Below are positions 1 through 8,672 of a DNA stretch of 64,000 nt, in pieces (the stretch's first letter is position 1; the number at the start of each line of letters is the position of its first letter). The DNA comes from Bacteroidia bacterium. GTDB lineage: Bacteria; Bacteroidota; Bacteroidia; J057. The stretch covers positions 1 to 64,000 of the forward strand of contig JAIBAH010000003.1 in assembly GCA_019695295.1 (NCBI GenBank). The letters are read 5' to 3'. Under the pieces are notes generated by a model that did no database searches, was not told the origin of the DNA, and worked only from the letters and a program-made list of their open reading frames with translations. The translations under genes were made by a program, and so were the position numbers.

Positions 1-690
1 AGGTTTGGGGAACAGACGCAAGTGGAAATCCGGCATGGGTAAATGCAGTAAATACTATGGCTACCAACGACGTAGTTTCCGGTAGTACAGCCTTAACCGT
101 AACCAACGGAGCCAATCAGACTGTAGGTACAGGAGACGTAACCGTAACGGTAGCAGACAACGCCTTAGGTCAGTCCGGAGTAGTCGCAGCACCTACGGGA
201 GCAAATGCCAATCAGGTTTGGGGAACAGACGCAAGTGGAAATCCGGCATGGGTAAATGCAGTAAATACTATGGCTACCAACGACGTAGTTTCCGGTAGTA
301 CCGCCTTAACCGTAACCAACGGAGCCAATCAGACTGTAGGAACAGGAGACGTAACGGTAACGGTAGCAGACAACGCCTTAGGTCAGTCCGGGGTAGTAGC
401 TGCACCGACCGCAGCGAATGCCAATCAGGTTTGGGGAACAGACGCAAGTGGAAATCCGGCATGGACAAGTGCCAATAATGCTTTGGTTAAAAACGATATC
501 CTTGCAGGTGTAGCCAATAATGCCGTTTCAATAACCAACGGAGCAGGACAAGTAGTAGGGGGATCGAATGTAACTGTAAATGTAGCCACGAATGCGCTAA
601 ATCAATCAGGGGTAGTGTTGGGTACAACAGGAGCGAATGCCAATCAGGTTTGGGGAACAGACGCAAGTGGAAATCCCGGCTGGATTGACC
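1..690 (+). repeat. In-frame tandem coding repeats, 213-bp unit
   Basis: A near-perfect unit of 213 bp (71 codons) runs 57-269 and again 270-479. The end of an earlier unit fills 1-56, and a more diverged third unit follows to about 690. Every unit ends in codons for NQVWGTDASGNP. The first two units are almost identical at DNA level, which indicates recent duplication or gene conversion, so copy number may vary between strains. Confidence 0.9.
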
Positions 691-2885
691 CTACGGCCAA
701 TGTGGATGTGGAAAATGGTCTTTATTATAATGCAGTAGCCGGAAAAGTAAGACAAGGCGGGACATTGGTAGAAAATACAATTATTACCTTAGGTGGATTT
801 AATTATACTCATAATATCAGCGGGGCTGGAGTTTTTGAGGCCCGTAATGGTGCTACAACCGGAGCCGGACTTTTGGTAAACAGTTCCAATAATGTAGGAA
901 TTGGTGCTGCGGTTCCTTCCCATAAACTTCATATCGGAGGATTAACCAATACAGAGAGAATTGAAGGGATTGGTACAGGAGGAACATTTTTAGTTGCTCC
1001 TGCTTCGACAACAGACAGGATGATGTTCGCAGACGCACAGGGAGTAGTAAAAGCTATGCCAAATGGTGCAAACGGTTCTTTCTTAACGATAAATAACTCA
1101 GGTGTTCCCGCATGGCAGGGTTTCAATGCAATGGTGGATAATGGATTATATTTCAATGCTGGAGCAGGAAGAATCAGACAGGGTGGACCATTGGTTGAAA
1201 ATACGACCATAACAGAAGCGGGTTTTAATTATACCCATGATTTGACAGGTATCGGAGACTTTATTGTAACAGAAGCAAGTAGTGCAACTCCATCTTTGTT
1301 TGTAAAAGGAAATGACGGTGCAACTACTGATGGTTTTGTAGGAGTTGGAACCAATACGCCTGCTAATCGTTTTCATGTTCTTCATAATGCTGCTACAACA
1401 ATGGCTACAGTGGCTACATATCCCGTAGCAATCGGTTATACGGGAAGTGCCGTAGATTTGACTATGGGCAGTGATGCTAATAATGTCTTGATTCAGGGAT
1501 GGAATAATAAAGAACTTTTGCTGAATTCTCAGGGTAATAATGTAGGGATAAACCTTACTACAACCCCTGCACAAAATCTTGATATTAACGGTCGATTGGC
1601 AGTACGTGATGGGGTAATCCAAAGATATGCCAATAATGCTGCCCCAGTAGCGATTACAGGAACAAGTGATTTAGGATTATACTCTCAGCCTTCCGGAAAC
1701 TGGATTCGTATTGCTTCCAATGCTGCTCCTATTAAATTCTTCACTGACCAGGGCGGTACGACAGGGGTAGGTACCAATGCGATTATGGCTGTAGATAATG
1801 CAAATGGTGGTGGGGTGAAAATTCATGCGGAAACTGCGGGAACAGGAAATGCCGGTGCCCCAAGCTCAAAGGCAGCGTTGGATGTTCAGTCCACATCCAA
1901 GGGGATGCATATTCCCCGTATGACGACGGCTCAACGGGATGCAATTGCACCAGGAGCGAATCAAAATGAAGGGCTGCTGATTTATAATACCGATAACGAT
2001 TGTGTGGAGTTTTGGGATACGAAACCTACCACTACTCCTGTAAACGGGTTCTGGAACAGCATGTGTAAATGGTGTGAGGATGTGTATATTTATTCTGCAA
2101 GCTCTAATGGGAATAACTTCTTTTTACAGGCAGGTTCTCCCAACCGCCCTAAGAAATGGTGCGTATATGTGAATTCAGGCGTTACTTTGGGTGCTTCATC
2201 ACAAGGGGGCACAGCACTTAATTTTTCAGGGTTGCCCGGAGGTTCTATCGTATATTTATTTAACTACGGTTCTATTGTTGGTGGTGGAGGAAACGGAGGG
2301 CAAGGCGGACAGGAAAGTGACGCAGTTTGTAGCGGGGATAATGTAGGGGGACTTGGAGGCAACGGCGGACACGCAATCATAGGCTCTGGTACCGTTCAGG
2401 TAATCATTACCAATAGTGGAATCATCGCAGGTGGCGGAGCAGGCGGCGGTGGCGGAGCAGGTGGATGTAGAAGTAATGGTGGCGGAGCAGGTGGCGGAGC
2501 AGGTATTCCTGTCGGATTAGGAGGTGCGGGCAGAAGTCAGGGACAAAAACCGACTAACTTTTTCTGTACAGGTTCTTGTGTAAATGCCCCTACTTCTTCT
2601 GCCGGAAATAATGGTACTACTTTTGGTTTTGGTCTGGGGGGGTGCTCAAATGGTAATTCTGGTGGAGGGTGTTTCTTCTCCGGCTCTAATGGAGGATGTG
2701 GTGGAAACGGTGGCGGAAACGGGCTGATTGGTGCAAATGGAACCGGAACAACCTGTGGTACCTTATTAGGGGGTGCGCAATTTGGAAACGGTGGAGTCGG
2801 AGGCAATGCCTTATTGGGGAATGGAGCAGGTTCATACCTTACCAATATAGGAGCAGGCTCATCAGCAGGTGCTATTACCCCATAA
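1..2885 (+). CDS. Repeat- and glycine-rich fibre-like surface protein (5' partial)
   Basis: The reading frame is open from base 3, and the residues before the first Met (base 57) already match the repeat (VWGTDASGNPAW), so the true start lies upstream. The visible 961 codons begin with tandem ~71-residue repeats. Two related ~150-residue modules follow, each starting DNGLYFN or ENGLYYN and containing VGIG/VGVG motifs. Next comes a fibre-type tail motif (AALDVQSTSKGMHIPRMTTAQRDAI, here spanning about bases 1872-1950) followed by GLLIYNTDNDCVEFW. The last ~230 residues (about base 2200 on) are a glycine- and cysteine-rich lattice (GGGGNGGQGGQ, GGGAGGGGGAGG). Such architecture is known from tail-fibre-like proteins of Bacteroidota and from glycine-rich phage adhesin tips; the function here is inferred. 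No T9SS sorting domain is visible at the C-terminus. A 12-bp-stem terminator follows. Confidence 0.75.
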   Translation, partial: VWGTDASGNPAWVNAVNTMATNDVVSGSTALTVTNGANQTVGTGDVTVTVADNALGQSGVVAAPTGANANQVWGTDASGNPAWVNAVNTMATNDVVSGSTALTVTNGANQTVGTGDVTVTVADNALGQSGVVAAPTAANANQVWGTDASGNPAWTSANNALVKNDILAGVANNAVSITNGAGQVVGGSNVTVNVATNALNQSGVVLGTTGANANQVWGTDASGNPGWIDPTANVDVENGLYYNAVAGKVRQGGTLVENTIITLGGFNYTHNISGAGVFEARNGATTGAGLLVNSSNNVGIGAAVPSHKLHIGGLTNTERIEGIGTGGTFLVAPASTTDRMMFADAQGVVKAMPNGANGSFLTINNSGVPAWQGFNAMVDNGLYFNAGAGRIRQGGPLVENTTITEAGFNYTHDLTGIGDFIVTEASSATPSLFVKGNDGATTDGFVGVGTNTPANRFHVLHNAATTMATVATYPVAIGYTGSAVDLTMGSDANNVLIQGWNNKELLLNSQGNNVGINLTTTPAQNLDINGRLAVRDGVIQRYANNAAPVAITGTSDLGLYSQPSGNWIRIASNAAPIKFFTDQGGTTGVGTNAIMAVDNANGGGVKIHAETAGTGNAGAPSSKAALDVQSTSKGMHIPRMTTAQRDAIAPGANQNEGLLIYNTDNDCVEFWDTKPTTTPVNGFWNSMCKWCEDVYIYSASSNGNNFFLQAGSPNRPKKWCVYVNSGVTLGASSQGGTALNFSGLPGGSIVYLFNYGSIVGGGGNGGQGGQESDAVCSGDNVGGLGGNGGHAIIGSGTVQVIITNSGIIAGGGAGGGGGAGGCRSNGGGAGGGAGIPVGLGGAGRSQGQKPTNFFCTGSCVNAPTSSAGNNGTTFGFGLGGCSNGNSGGGCFFSGSNGGCGGNGGGNGLIGANGTGTTCGTLLGGAQFGNGGVGGNALLGNGAGSYLTNIGAGSSAGAITP

Positions 2886-2905
2886 ATTTTTATTAGCGAT
2901 TTTTA

Positions 2906-2941
2906 GAGAACACAGGCAATCCGGGTATCGCCTGTGTTCTC
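2906..2941 (+). terminator. Intrinsic terminator after the fibre-like gene
   Basis: GAGAACACAGGC (2906-2917) pairs perfectly with GCCTGTGTTCTC (2930-2941) around a 12-nt loop, starting 21 bp after the stop codon. The T tract afterwards is short (CTTTAAC), so termination strength is uncertain. Confidence 0.75.
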
Positions 2942-2961
2942 CTTTAACATATAAGCATAGT

Positions 2962-3969
2962 ATGAAATATACATTTTTGTTTTTAGCGTTTATTTTTATA
3001 TTTGACCTTATACAAGGGCAATCTCCTATTAATACCTCAGCCCTTCCTGCTTACACCAACGAGGAAAGAGATAATATTCAGAATCTTCGGGATGGAATGA
3101 TAATTTATAATTCTACAACGCATTGTATTAATTACTATGGGAATGGACTTTGGAGGGCATTATGTGGTCAGTGCGCTTCACCTCCCCCTGCCCCGACAGT
3201 GTTGGAAATTAAGCCGTTCTATAACTCGGTTACTATTCGTTTAAAACCGGATCTTTATCAGCATCAATTTGCATTGATGCCTTCTTTTACCCTATTACCG
3301 GATACTTCTTCAAAAAAAGTCATTATCAGGGATGAAAATACTCCTTTTGAGCAGGTAATGCTGCTGAATGTAAGTGACTGTGGAAGTAGTCAGCCAATGT
3401 TGCTTGAGGCTGTCAAGTTTTTGGAAAAAAATCCCTGTGGAAATGACCCTGTTTTAACAGATGTGAGGGATGGCAATGAATACCGAACCTTCAGTGTAGG
3501 AAATCAGTGCTGGATGACTACCAATCTCAGATATGGAAAAGAGGATAATAAAAGAATTTTTTTAGAAACGGACAACGTCAGAAAACTCTATGACTGGAAC
3601 TTCGGAGAGGTGAAAAAAAATCCGAAAACCGGAAAGTTTGAAACGAAACCTTCGTCAGAGAATGTATGTCCTGCCGGATGGCACATTCCTACAGAATCAG
3701 ATTTGGACGAAATGATTCAGTTTTATCGGGATTATGGCTCTCCCGTACTCATGCGTTTTGTCTTTAAGTCAGACGATAATGCCCATATTTATGATAAAGA
3801 GAAAAAAACATATGAGCCTTTAGATGAAAAACTATTATTCTGGAGTGCTTCAAACGCCGAATACGATGACTCCAAATGTGTTTTGTTAATCAGAGAAAAT
3901 GAAATTCTAAAGCATTATATTCCTGCTGTAGTTGCTCTGCCTATTCGCTGTATTAAAGATAAAGAATAA
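2962..3969 (+). CDS. Secreted FISUMP-domain protein
   Basis: This is a 335-residue protein of unknown function with a signal peptide (MKYTFLFLAFIFIFDLIQGQ). I chose the ATG at 2962 because the longer frame from 2869 would add residues encoded across the preceding terminator hairpin. The N-terminal region holds GMIIYNSTTHCINYY...W, the same kind of module as GLLIYNTDNDCVEFW in the upstream gene. The C-terminal ~170 residues fit the Fibrobacter succinogenes major paralogous domain (TIGR02145): DVRDGNEYRTFSVGNQCWM, then NVCPAGWHIPTESDLDEM, FWSAS and a final RCIKD. Such proteins are normally surface or secreted. The shared module suggests it works with the upstream fibre-like protein. Confidence 0.8.
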   Translation: MKYTFLFLAFIFIFDLIQGQSPINTSALPAYTNEERDNIQNLRDGMIIYNSTTHCINYYGNGLWRALCGQCASPPPAPTVLEIKPFYNSVTIRLKPDLYQHQFALMPSFTLLPDTSSKKVIIRDENTPFEQVMLLNVSDCGSSQPMLLEAVKFLEKNPCGNDPVLTDVRDGNEYRTFSVGNQCWMTTNLRYGKEDNKRIFLETDNVRKLYDWNFGEVKKNPKTGKFETKPSSENVCPAGWHIPTESDLDEMIQFYRDYGSPVLMRFVFKSDDNAHIYDKEKKTYEPLDEKLLFWSASNAEYDDSKCVLLIRENEILKHYIPAVVALPIRCIKDKE

Positions 3970-4042
3970 ATACAGAAGGCATTTTTCCTGCTTTTTTGTA
4001 TAATTGCAATTAAGGCACCTATTTTAACAATTCAGTCAAATA

Positions 4043-4076
4043 TTTGCCGGAAAAATATTGTAATCTGTTATATTTG
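4043..4076 (+). promoter_or_regulatory. Bacteroidota-type promoter
   Basis: The -7 element TATATTTG (4069-4076) matches TAnnTTTG perfectly. A TTTG at 4043-4046 lies 22 bp upstream and could be the -33 element. The start codon of the next gene is at 4107. Confidence 0.5.
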
Positions 4077-4106
4077 TATTTTTAATGAAAATATAAGTCT
4101 CAAATT

Positions 4107-5366
4107 ATGAAAAAGTTTTTATCTCTTATTGTACTGAGTTTAGGCCTTATGGGCTTACAGAAGTCTTACGGTCAATTATGGCTCGATACCACGAATTATA
4201 CGCCTCAGCAAATCGTAACAGACTTCTTTGATTCTACTTACGTGACGGTAAGTAATATTACCTATACTGGTAGTTCTGGGTCAATGTGCTTTTTTGATGC
4301 TTCGGCAACTCCTTTGGGAATGAATGCCGGACTTTTGATTACGACGGGTACTTTTGCAGGGCTGAATGCTGGCAATACTCAGGGCGGATATACAGGAACA
4401 ATGAATACTCCCGGAGATGCCGACCTTGATAGCCTTATTCCTGGGTATATGACCCATGATGCAGCTGTTCTTGAATTTGACCTGGTGCCGGATAAGGATA
4501 CGATATGGTTTCAGTATATTTTTGGTTCCGAAGAATATCAGGAGTTTGTGGGTAGTGCTTTTAATGATGTTTTCGGGTTTTTCATTAGCGGTCCGGGTAT
4601 AAGCGGTACTCAGAATATTGCTTTTATTCCGGGAACTACCACTCCGGTTTCCATCAATAACGTCAATGCAAACCTGAATAGTCAATACTATGTATGGAAT
4701 GATACAATCGGTAGTCCTTGCTATACTATTATGGAATACGACGGATATACGACTCCTATGACAGCTTATGCGGTAGTGATTCCTGATTCCACCTATCATA
4801 TCAAAATAGGCGTGGCGGATGCAGGGGATCAGATTCTTGACTCGGGTATATTTCTGGATGCTGAAAGCCTTGGCGGCGGCTTCCTGAAGGTAATGGGTAA
4901 TTTCTCCCCTTCAATTTCGGGAGACGATGTACAGTTTTACGATAAATCCCGTTACGCTACCTCATGGTTTTGGGACTTCGGCGACGGTACTACTTCTACG
5001 CTTCGTAATCCCGTTCACACTTTTGTGAATCTGGCTACTACTCAATACACCGTTACCATGATTGCTTCCAACTATAATTCTGCTGATACAGTCGTAATGC
5101 AGATTGGCGGTACAAATTCCATCGCTTTGCCTTTGTCTGCTATCGCAAGTGTGTATCCTAATCCTACAAAAGGGATGCTGAATATCGAAATGAAAAATAC
5201 TGCTTCCGCAACCCTGAAAGTGTATGACCTGAACGGTAAAGTACAATATATGCAGACTGTAAGCGGATTTGCAAAAGCAGACCTTAGTGATTTGCAAAGT
5301 GGCGTATATTTCCTTCAAATGGAAATGGACGGCAGAACCTATCAGACCCGTCTGATTAAAGACTAA
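4107..5366 (+). CDS. Choice-of-anchor L / PKD / T9SS-sorted protein
   Basis: A 419-residue secreted protein. The signal peptide is MKKFLSLIVLSLGLMGLQKSYGQ. Residues ~25-255 fit a choice-of-anchor L domain (DAAVLEFDLVPDKDTIWFQYIFGSEEY, from about base 4460, then FNDVFGFFISGPG and a late GVADAGDQILDSGIFLD). A PKD-type stretch follows (FYDKS...SWFWDFGDGTTSTLRNPVHTF). The C-terminus is a T9SS type A sorting domain (VYPNPTKGMLNIEM, KVYDLNGK, LQSGVYFLQM). Known family behaviour is export through the outer membrane and anchoring or release after CTD cleavage. The ligand is unknown. It has its own promoter and a strong terminator, so it is probably monocistronic. Confidence 0.85.
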   Translation: MKKFLSLIVLSLGLMGLQKSYGQLWLDTTNYTPQQIVTDFFDSTYVTVSNITYTGSSGSMCFFDASATPLGMNAGLLITTGTFAGLNAGNTQGGYTGTMNTPGDADLDSLIPGYMTHDAAVLEFDLVPDKDTIWFQYIFGSEEYQEFVGSAFNDVFGFFISGPGISGTQNIAFIPGTTTPVSINNVNANLNSQYYVWNDTIGSPCYTIMEYDGYTTPMTAYAVVIPDSTYHIKIGVADAGDQILDSGIFLDAESLGGGFLKVMGNFSPSISGDDVQFYDKSRYATSWFWDFGDGTTSTLRNPVHTFVNLATTQYTVTMIASNYNSADTVVMQIGGTNSIALPLSAIASVYPNPTKGMLNIEMKNTASATLKVYDLNGKVQYMQTVSGFAKADLSDLQSGVYFLQMEMDGRTYQTRLIKD

Positions 5367-5395
5367 CCGGATTCTTAATCATTTTTGAAGATATC

Positions 5396-5432
5396 AACAC
5401 AGTCAGTAAACCAATTGCTGACTGTGTTTTTC
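5396..5432 (+). terminator. Intrinsic terminator
   Basis: AACACAGTCAG (5396-5406) pairs with CTGACTGTGTT (5418-5428), followed by TTTTCC, 29 bp after the stop of the choice-of-anchor L gene. Confidence 0.85.
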
Positions 5433-5498
5433 CATTTTAAAAAAGACTTTTTTACGGTTTATTCGTTAATCAAAAAGGACACTCAATATTAGTTTTTT

Positions 5499-6911
5499 AT
5501 GAGATTTAAATTTTTACTTTGCATTTTCTGTATATTATTCATCGTAAGGGCTCAGTCGCAGACTTGTATTCCCGACCCTCAGTACACGGTTCAGGGGATT
5601 TATCCGGATACCCTTCTGCCGGCCTGTTTGTGGTCCCCCTATCAGAAAACGCTTACCGCAGTGATTCCCAAAGATACAATCATAAACAATACAGGCTTGA
5701 CCATTCAGGACTTTGAAGTGATGGATATACTTTCCCTTCCGGACGGAATGACTTATGAATGCGGAACGCCGGATTGTATAATTGAGGGAGGAACAAATGG
5801 CTGTATTTCCATTTTCGGCACGCCGGATACTTTTCAGAATACAGGGGTTTATCCGCTAAAACTGATTGCAAAATGGCGTTTTACTTTCGGTACACAGGCA
5901 GATAGCCTGACTGATACCCTTTCCCTGCCAAATCTGCACCTTACCCCCAAAATTGTAGGACAAATAATGGGAATTACTGAACCCAACTGCGATTCCATCA
6001 ATCAGGGAAGCGCAATTGTGTATGGATATGGATCCAATCCTCCTTTTTATTATTTGTGGGATAACGGTCAGGTCGGTACAGTGGGTACTCAGTTAAACCC
6101 CGGTATTCATCATGTGTATATCACGGACAATGTAGGATGTCAGATATTCCGTCAGGTAACGATAGAAACCGCAGGCTCCGGACCTGTAGCCAATATGACA
6201 GATAATAATCCCACCTGTTTTGAGGAAGAAAATGGTTCGGTACAGATTAATATGGTCAATACGTCTGTTCCTCCCTTCTATTATTCCTGGAGTACAGGGG
6301 ACACAACGGCCTCAATCAGCGGGCTTCCTGCCGGGAGCTATATCGTAGCTATAACAGATGGATTGGGGTGCGTTTCCATCTATATTGAAACCCTGGTACA
6401 ACCTCAGTCATTCCTGGTAAATGCTTCTATCTATCCACAGACCCCGGGCTTCAATGACGGTTACATCATCGCCGACCCTACGGGAGGAACGCCTCCTTAC
6501 GAATATTCCTGGAATACCGGTGAAACAAGTGAAACCTTACTGAATATTACTGCAGGAGCCTATACACTCTATCTTACCGATGAGCAGGGCTGCACTTTTG
6601 ATACTACTTTTATCCTTCCCATGCTGGTATCTCTGGACAAACCCGGCGAAAAAATATTTTCAAAAATTTATCCGAATCCTCTTATTCACAATCATACATT
6701 AGTACTGGAAGCAGAAACCTTTAGAAATACCCCGCTTCAGGTAAGGATTTACAATCCGGAAATGCAGTTGCTAAAACAATGGGATTTTGAAAATCAGGAA
6801 AAGAAAACAGAGATAGGAATCCCTCCCGGGCTGGAGCAGGGGGTATATTTTATAGAACTAAAGGCTGGCGGAGAAAAAGAATTTCATAAAATAATTTTTG
6901 CACATCCGTAA
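5499..6911 (+). CDS. SprB-repeat T9SS cargo protein
   Basis: A 470-residue secreted protein with signal peptide MRFKFLLCIFCILFIVRAQSQ. Residues ~20-150 are a Cys-containing N-terminal region with no recognised fold. Three SprB-like repeats follow, each of the form PxCxxxxxGSxxxxxxGxxPPFYYxWxxGxxxxxxxxLxxGxYxVxITDxxGC; the third opens GFNDGYIIADPTGGTPPYEYSW. The C-terminus is a T9SS sorting domain (IYPNPLIHNHTLVLEA ... LEQGVYFIELKAGG). SprB repeats are known from gliding adhesins; a motility role here is only a possibility. Confidence 0.82.
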   Translation: MRFKFLLCIFCILFIVRAQSQTCIPDPQYTVQGIYPDTLLPACLWSPYQKTLTAVIPKDTIINNTGLTIQDFEVMDILSLPDGMTYECGTPDCIIEGGTNGCISIFGTPDTFQNTGVYPLKLIAKWRFTFGTQADSLTDTLSLPNLHLTPKIVGQIMGITEPNCDSINQGSAIVYGYGSNPPFYYLWDNGQVGTVGTQLNPGIHHVYITDNVGCQIFRQVTIETAGSGPVANMTDNNPTCFEEENGSVQINMVNTSVPPFYYSWSTGDTTASISGLPAGSYIVAITDGLGCVSIYIETLVQPQSFLVNASIYPQTPGFNDGYIIADPTGGTPPYEYSWNTGETSETLLNITAGAYTLYLTDEQGCTFDTTFILPMLVSLDKPGEKIFSKIYPNPLIHNHTLVLEAETFRNTPLQVRIYNPEMQLLKQWDFENQEKKTEIGIPPGLEQGVYFIELKAGGEKEFHKIIFAHP

Positions 6912-7061
6912 ATTTTCCTAATATTGCTTTCCGATTGAGGGAGCCCGAAAACACAGTAAGATTACTGTATATTCTGAAAATGGAATATCAGGAAGCGGGT
7001 TTGCAGGTTTTTTCTTTATATTTTTTTTCAAAAAAAAGGATAGTACAATACAGAATAAATT

Positions 7062-8639
7062 ATGATTAGAGACGTTTTCTGGGGAAAAGATGCAGGGAAT
7101 AATAAAGTACTGGTAACAGTAGTTTCAGATTCGGTAAAGCCTGAAATTCAGGTTGTAAATGTGTTCAGGCCGGATGATTTGGAGGAATCTGTTTTTATGA
7201 AACTCAAAAACGACCTGTTTGATATCTGGAGGGACGGGGGTGAAATTGATTTTCCAAAAGGAAGCAGTCTGAAGTGGAATATAAAAACGAACCCACACTA
7301 TCCCGAAGATTTACCAAAACCCGAAAAAGAAGATAAAGCGGAAAGCCTTGTAAGAAAAATCAGAAGAAATATCCTTCAGGTGTACAGTGCCGGCTTCAGG
7401 GATGAAGTCCAGCAATTGCTCAATGGGTTTGAAAAAAAAATCACAGGACTGAATGAATGGAATAAAGAAGACCGGCTTTTTTTACAAAACTACGAAACCG
7501 TTATCAGAGGGGCAGGAGAATTGTATAATCAGATAGAAAGAACCGGAAAATGGGAAGATAATGAATGGCTTACCCCCTCAGATTCCTACAGCCTCCGCCA
7601 AATCATCAAAACGCTTTACCAAACGCTGGATGCGCTTCATCTGAAATCTGTGACAAACAATTATCAGAAAATGCAGATTAATCTGGAGAAATTTCTGCAA
7701 AAAGTCCAGTCTGCTATTCCGGCGAGAGAAATCAAGGAGGCGGCTCATGAACTGAAGAACGAAATACGGGAAACAGAGCTTACCCGTCAGCAAAAAGATG
7801 AACTTTTTCAGACTATTAATGACGCAGTGGATGGCATAAACCGAAAGCAGGAGGAAGAAAGAGCGGTGCTTGAAAAGGTGAGTGAAATGAATTTTGAAGA
7901 CTATGAATCCCGGTTGAAGGAGTTGGCAGTGGAAGTAGAGCAGGCTACTTTTTTTCAGGAAGTAAGAGAATCCCTGAAGCAGATTCAGCGGGAAATCCGG
8001 GATGCCAAATTGCTGCCTCCTCAGCGAAAATCCCTGATGGATTCGCTGGATGAATTGTTTTCTGCCCTCTCAGACCGTCAAAGTGATGAGAAAAAAAACC
8101 TGAGCTCGATTTCGGAAGCTCAGTTTCCGGTTTTATCCGAAAGACTGGATATAGGCAAAAGACTCGCTGCCTACAATGATGATTTTCAGGAAACGAGAGA
8201 GTATCTGAAAACCCTCCAGAACGATGTATTTGAGGCTCGTCTTACCCGTGAGCACCGGGAGGCTCTCAAGACGGGGCTAAACGAAGCCTTTGAGAAAGTA
8301 AACGGAAGGGCCGACAAACTCTTTGCGGAAAGAAAAAGACTGCATGAGAAAAAAGGCATGGAGATGGAAAACCTTAGATTGAAAAAAAGACAGGAATGGG
8401 AATTCCGGATGAAAGAGAAGATTATTTATACAGAAAAAAACATTAAAAATCTTCAGAATGCGATTGAAAATGATGAATTTTATCTCCAGCAGCAGGAAGA
8501 AAAATGGGCAGATTCAAAAGAGGAACGAATTGAGAAAAATATTGCACGCATAAAATCCCAGATTATAGAAAGGCAGAATAAAATCGAGGAATACAGAAAA
8601 GAAGTTGCGGCAATCGAAGAAAAACTGAAAGAAGACTGA
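7062..8639 (+). CDS. Cytosolic coiled-coil protein with three ~80-residue repeats
   Basis: A 525-residue protein of unknown function with no signal peptide or membrane segment. The first ~85 residues form a compact domain (MIRDVFWGKDAGNNKVLVTVVSD). A charged helical region follows. Three diverged repeats occupy about residues 220-450, each opening like [DF]xxEx+ExLKxxQxEIxxAxLxxxxRxxLxxxLxExF: AREIKEAAHELKNEIRETEL, FFQEVRESLKQIQREIRDAKL and DFQETREYLKTLQNDVFEARL. The last ~75 residues are a long Lys/Glu coiled coil (about 8400-8630). It lies 33 bp before a T9SS cargo gene and may be cotranscribed with it. I do not recognise a named family. Confidence 0.75.
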   Translation: MIRDVFWGKDAGNNKVLVTVVSDSVKPEIQVVNVFRPDDLEESVFMKLKNDLFDIWRDGGEIDFPKGSSLKWNIKTNPHYPEDLPKPEKEDKAESLVRKIRRNILQVYSAGFRDEVQQLLNGFEKKITGLNEWNKEDRLFLQNYETVIRGAGELYNQIERTGKWEDNEWLTPSDSYSLRQIIKTLYQTLDALHLKSVTNNYQKMQINLEKFLQKVQSAIPAREIKEAAHELKNEIRETELTRQQKDELFQTINDAVDGINRKQEEERAVLEKVSEMNFEDYESRLKELAVEVEQATFFQEVRESLKQIQREIRDAKLLPPQRKSLMDSLDELFSALSDRQSDEKKNLSSISEAQFPVLSERLDIGKRLAAYNDDFQETREYLKTLQNDVFEARLTREHREALKTGLNEAFEKVNGRADKLFAERKRLHEKKGMEMENLRLKKRQEWEFRMKEKIIYTEKNIKNLQNAIENDEFYLQQQEEKWADSKEERIEKNIARIKSQIIERQNKIEEYRKEVAAIEEKLKED

Positions 8640-8672
8640 AAAGAATACCGCATTATAAATCAATTAAAAAAT

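Noticed and set aside
4281-4799. 172-codon open frame on the minus strand inside the choice-of-anchor L gene
   Set aside because: It lies wholly within a well-supported secreted protein gene, has no signal or domain, and its composition (Ile/Ser/Arg-rich) is that of an antisense frame.
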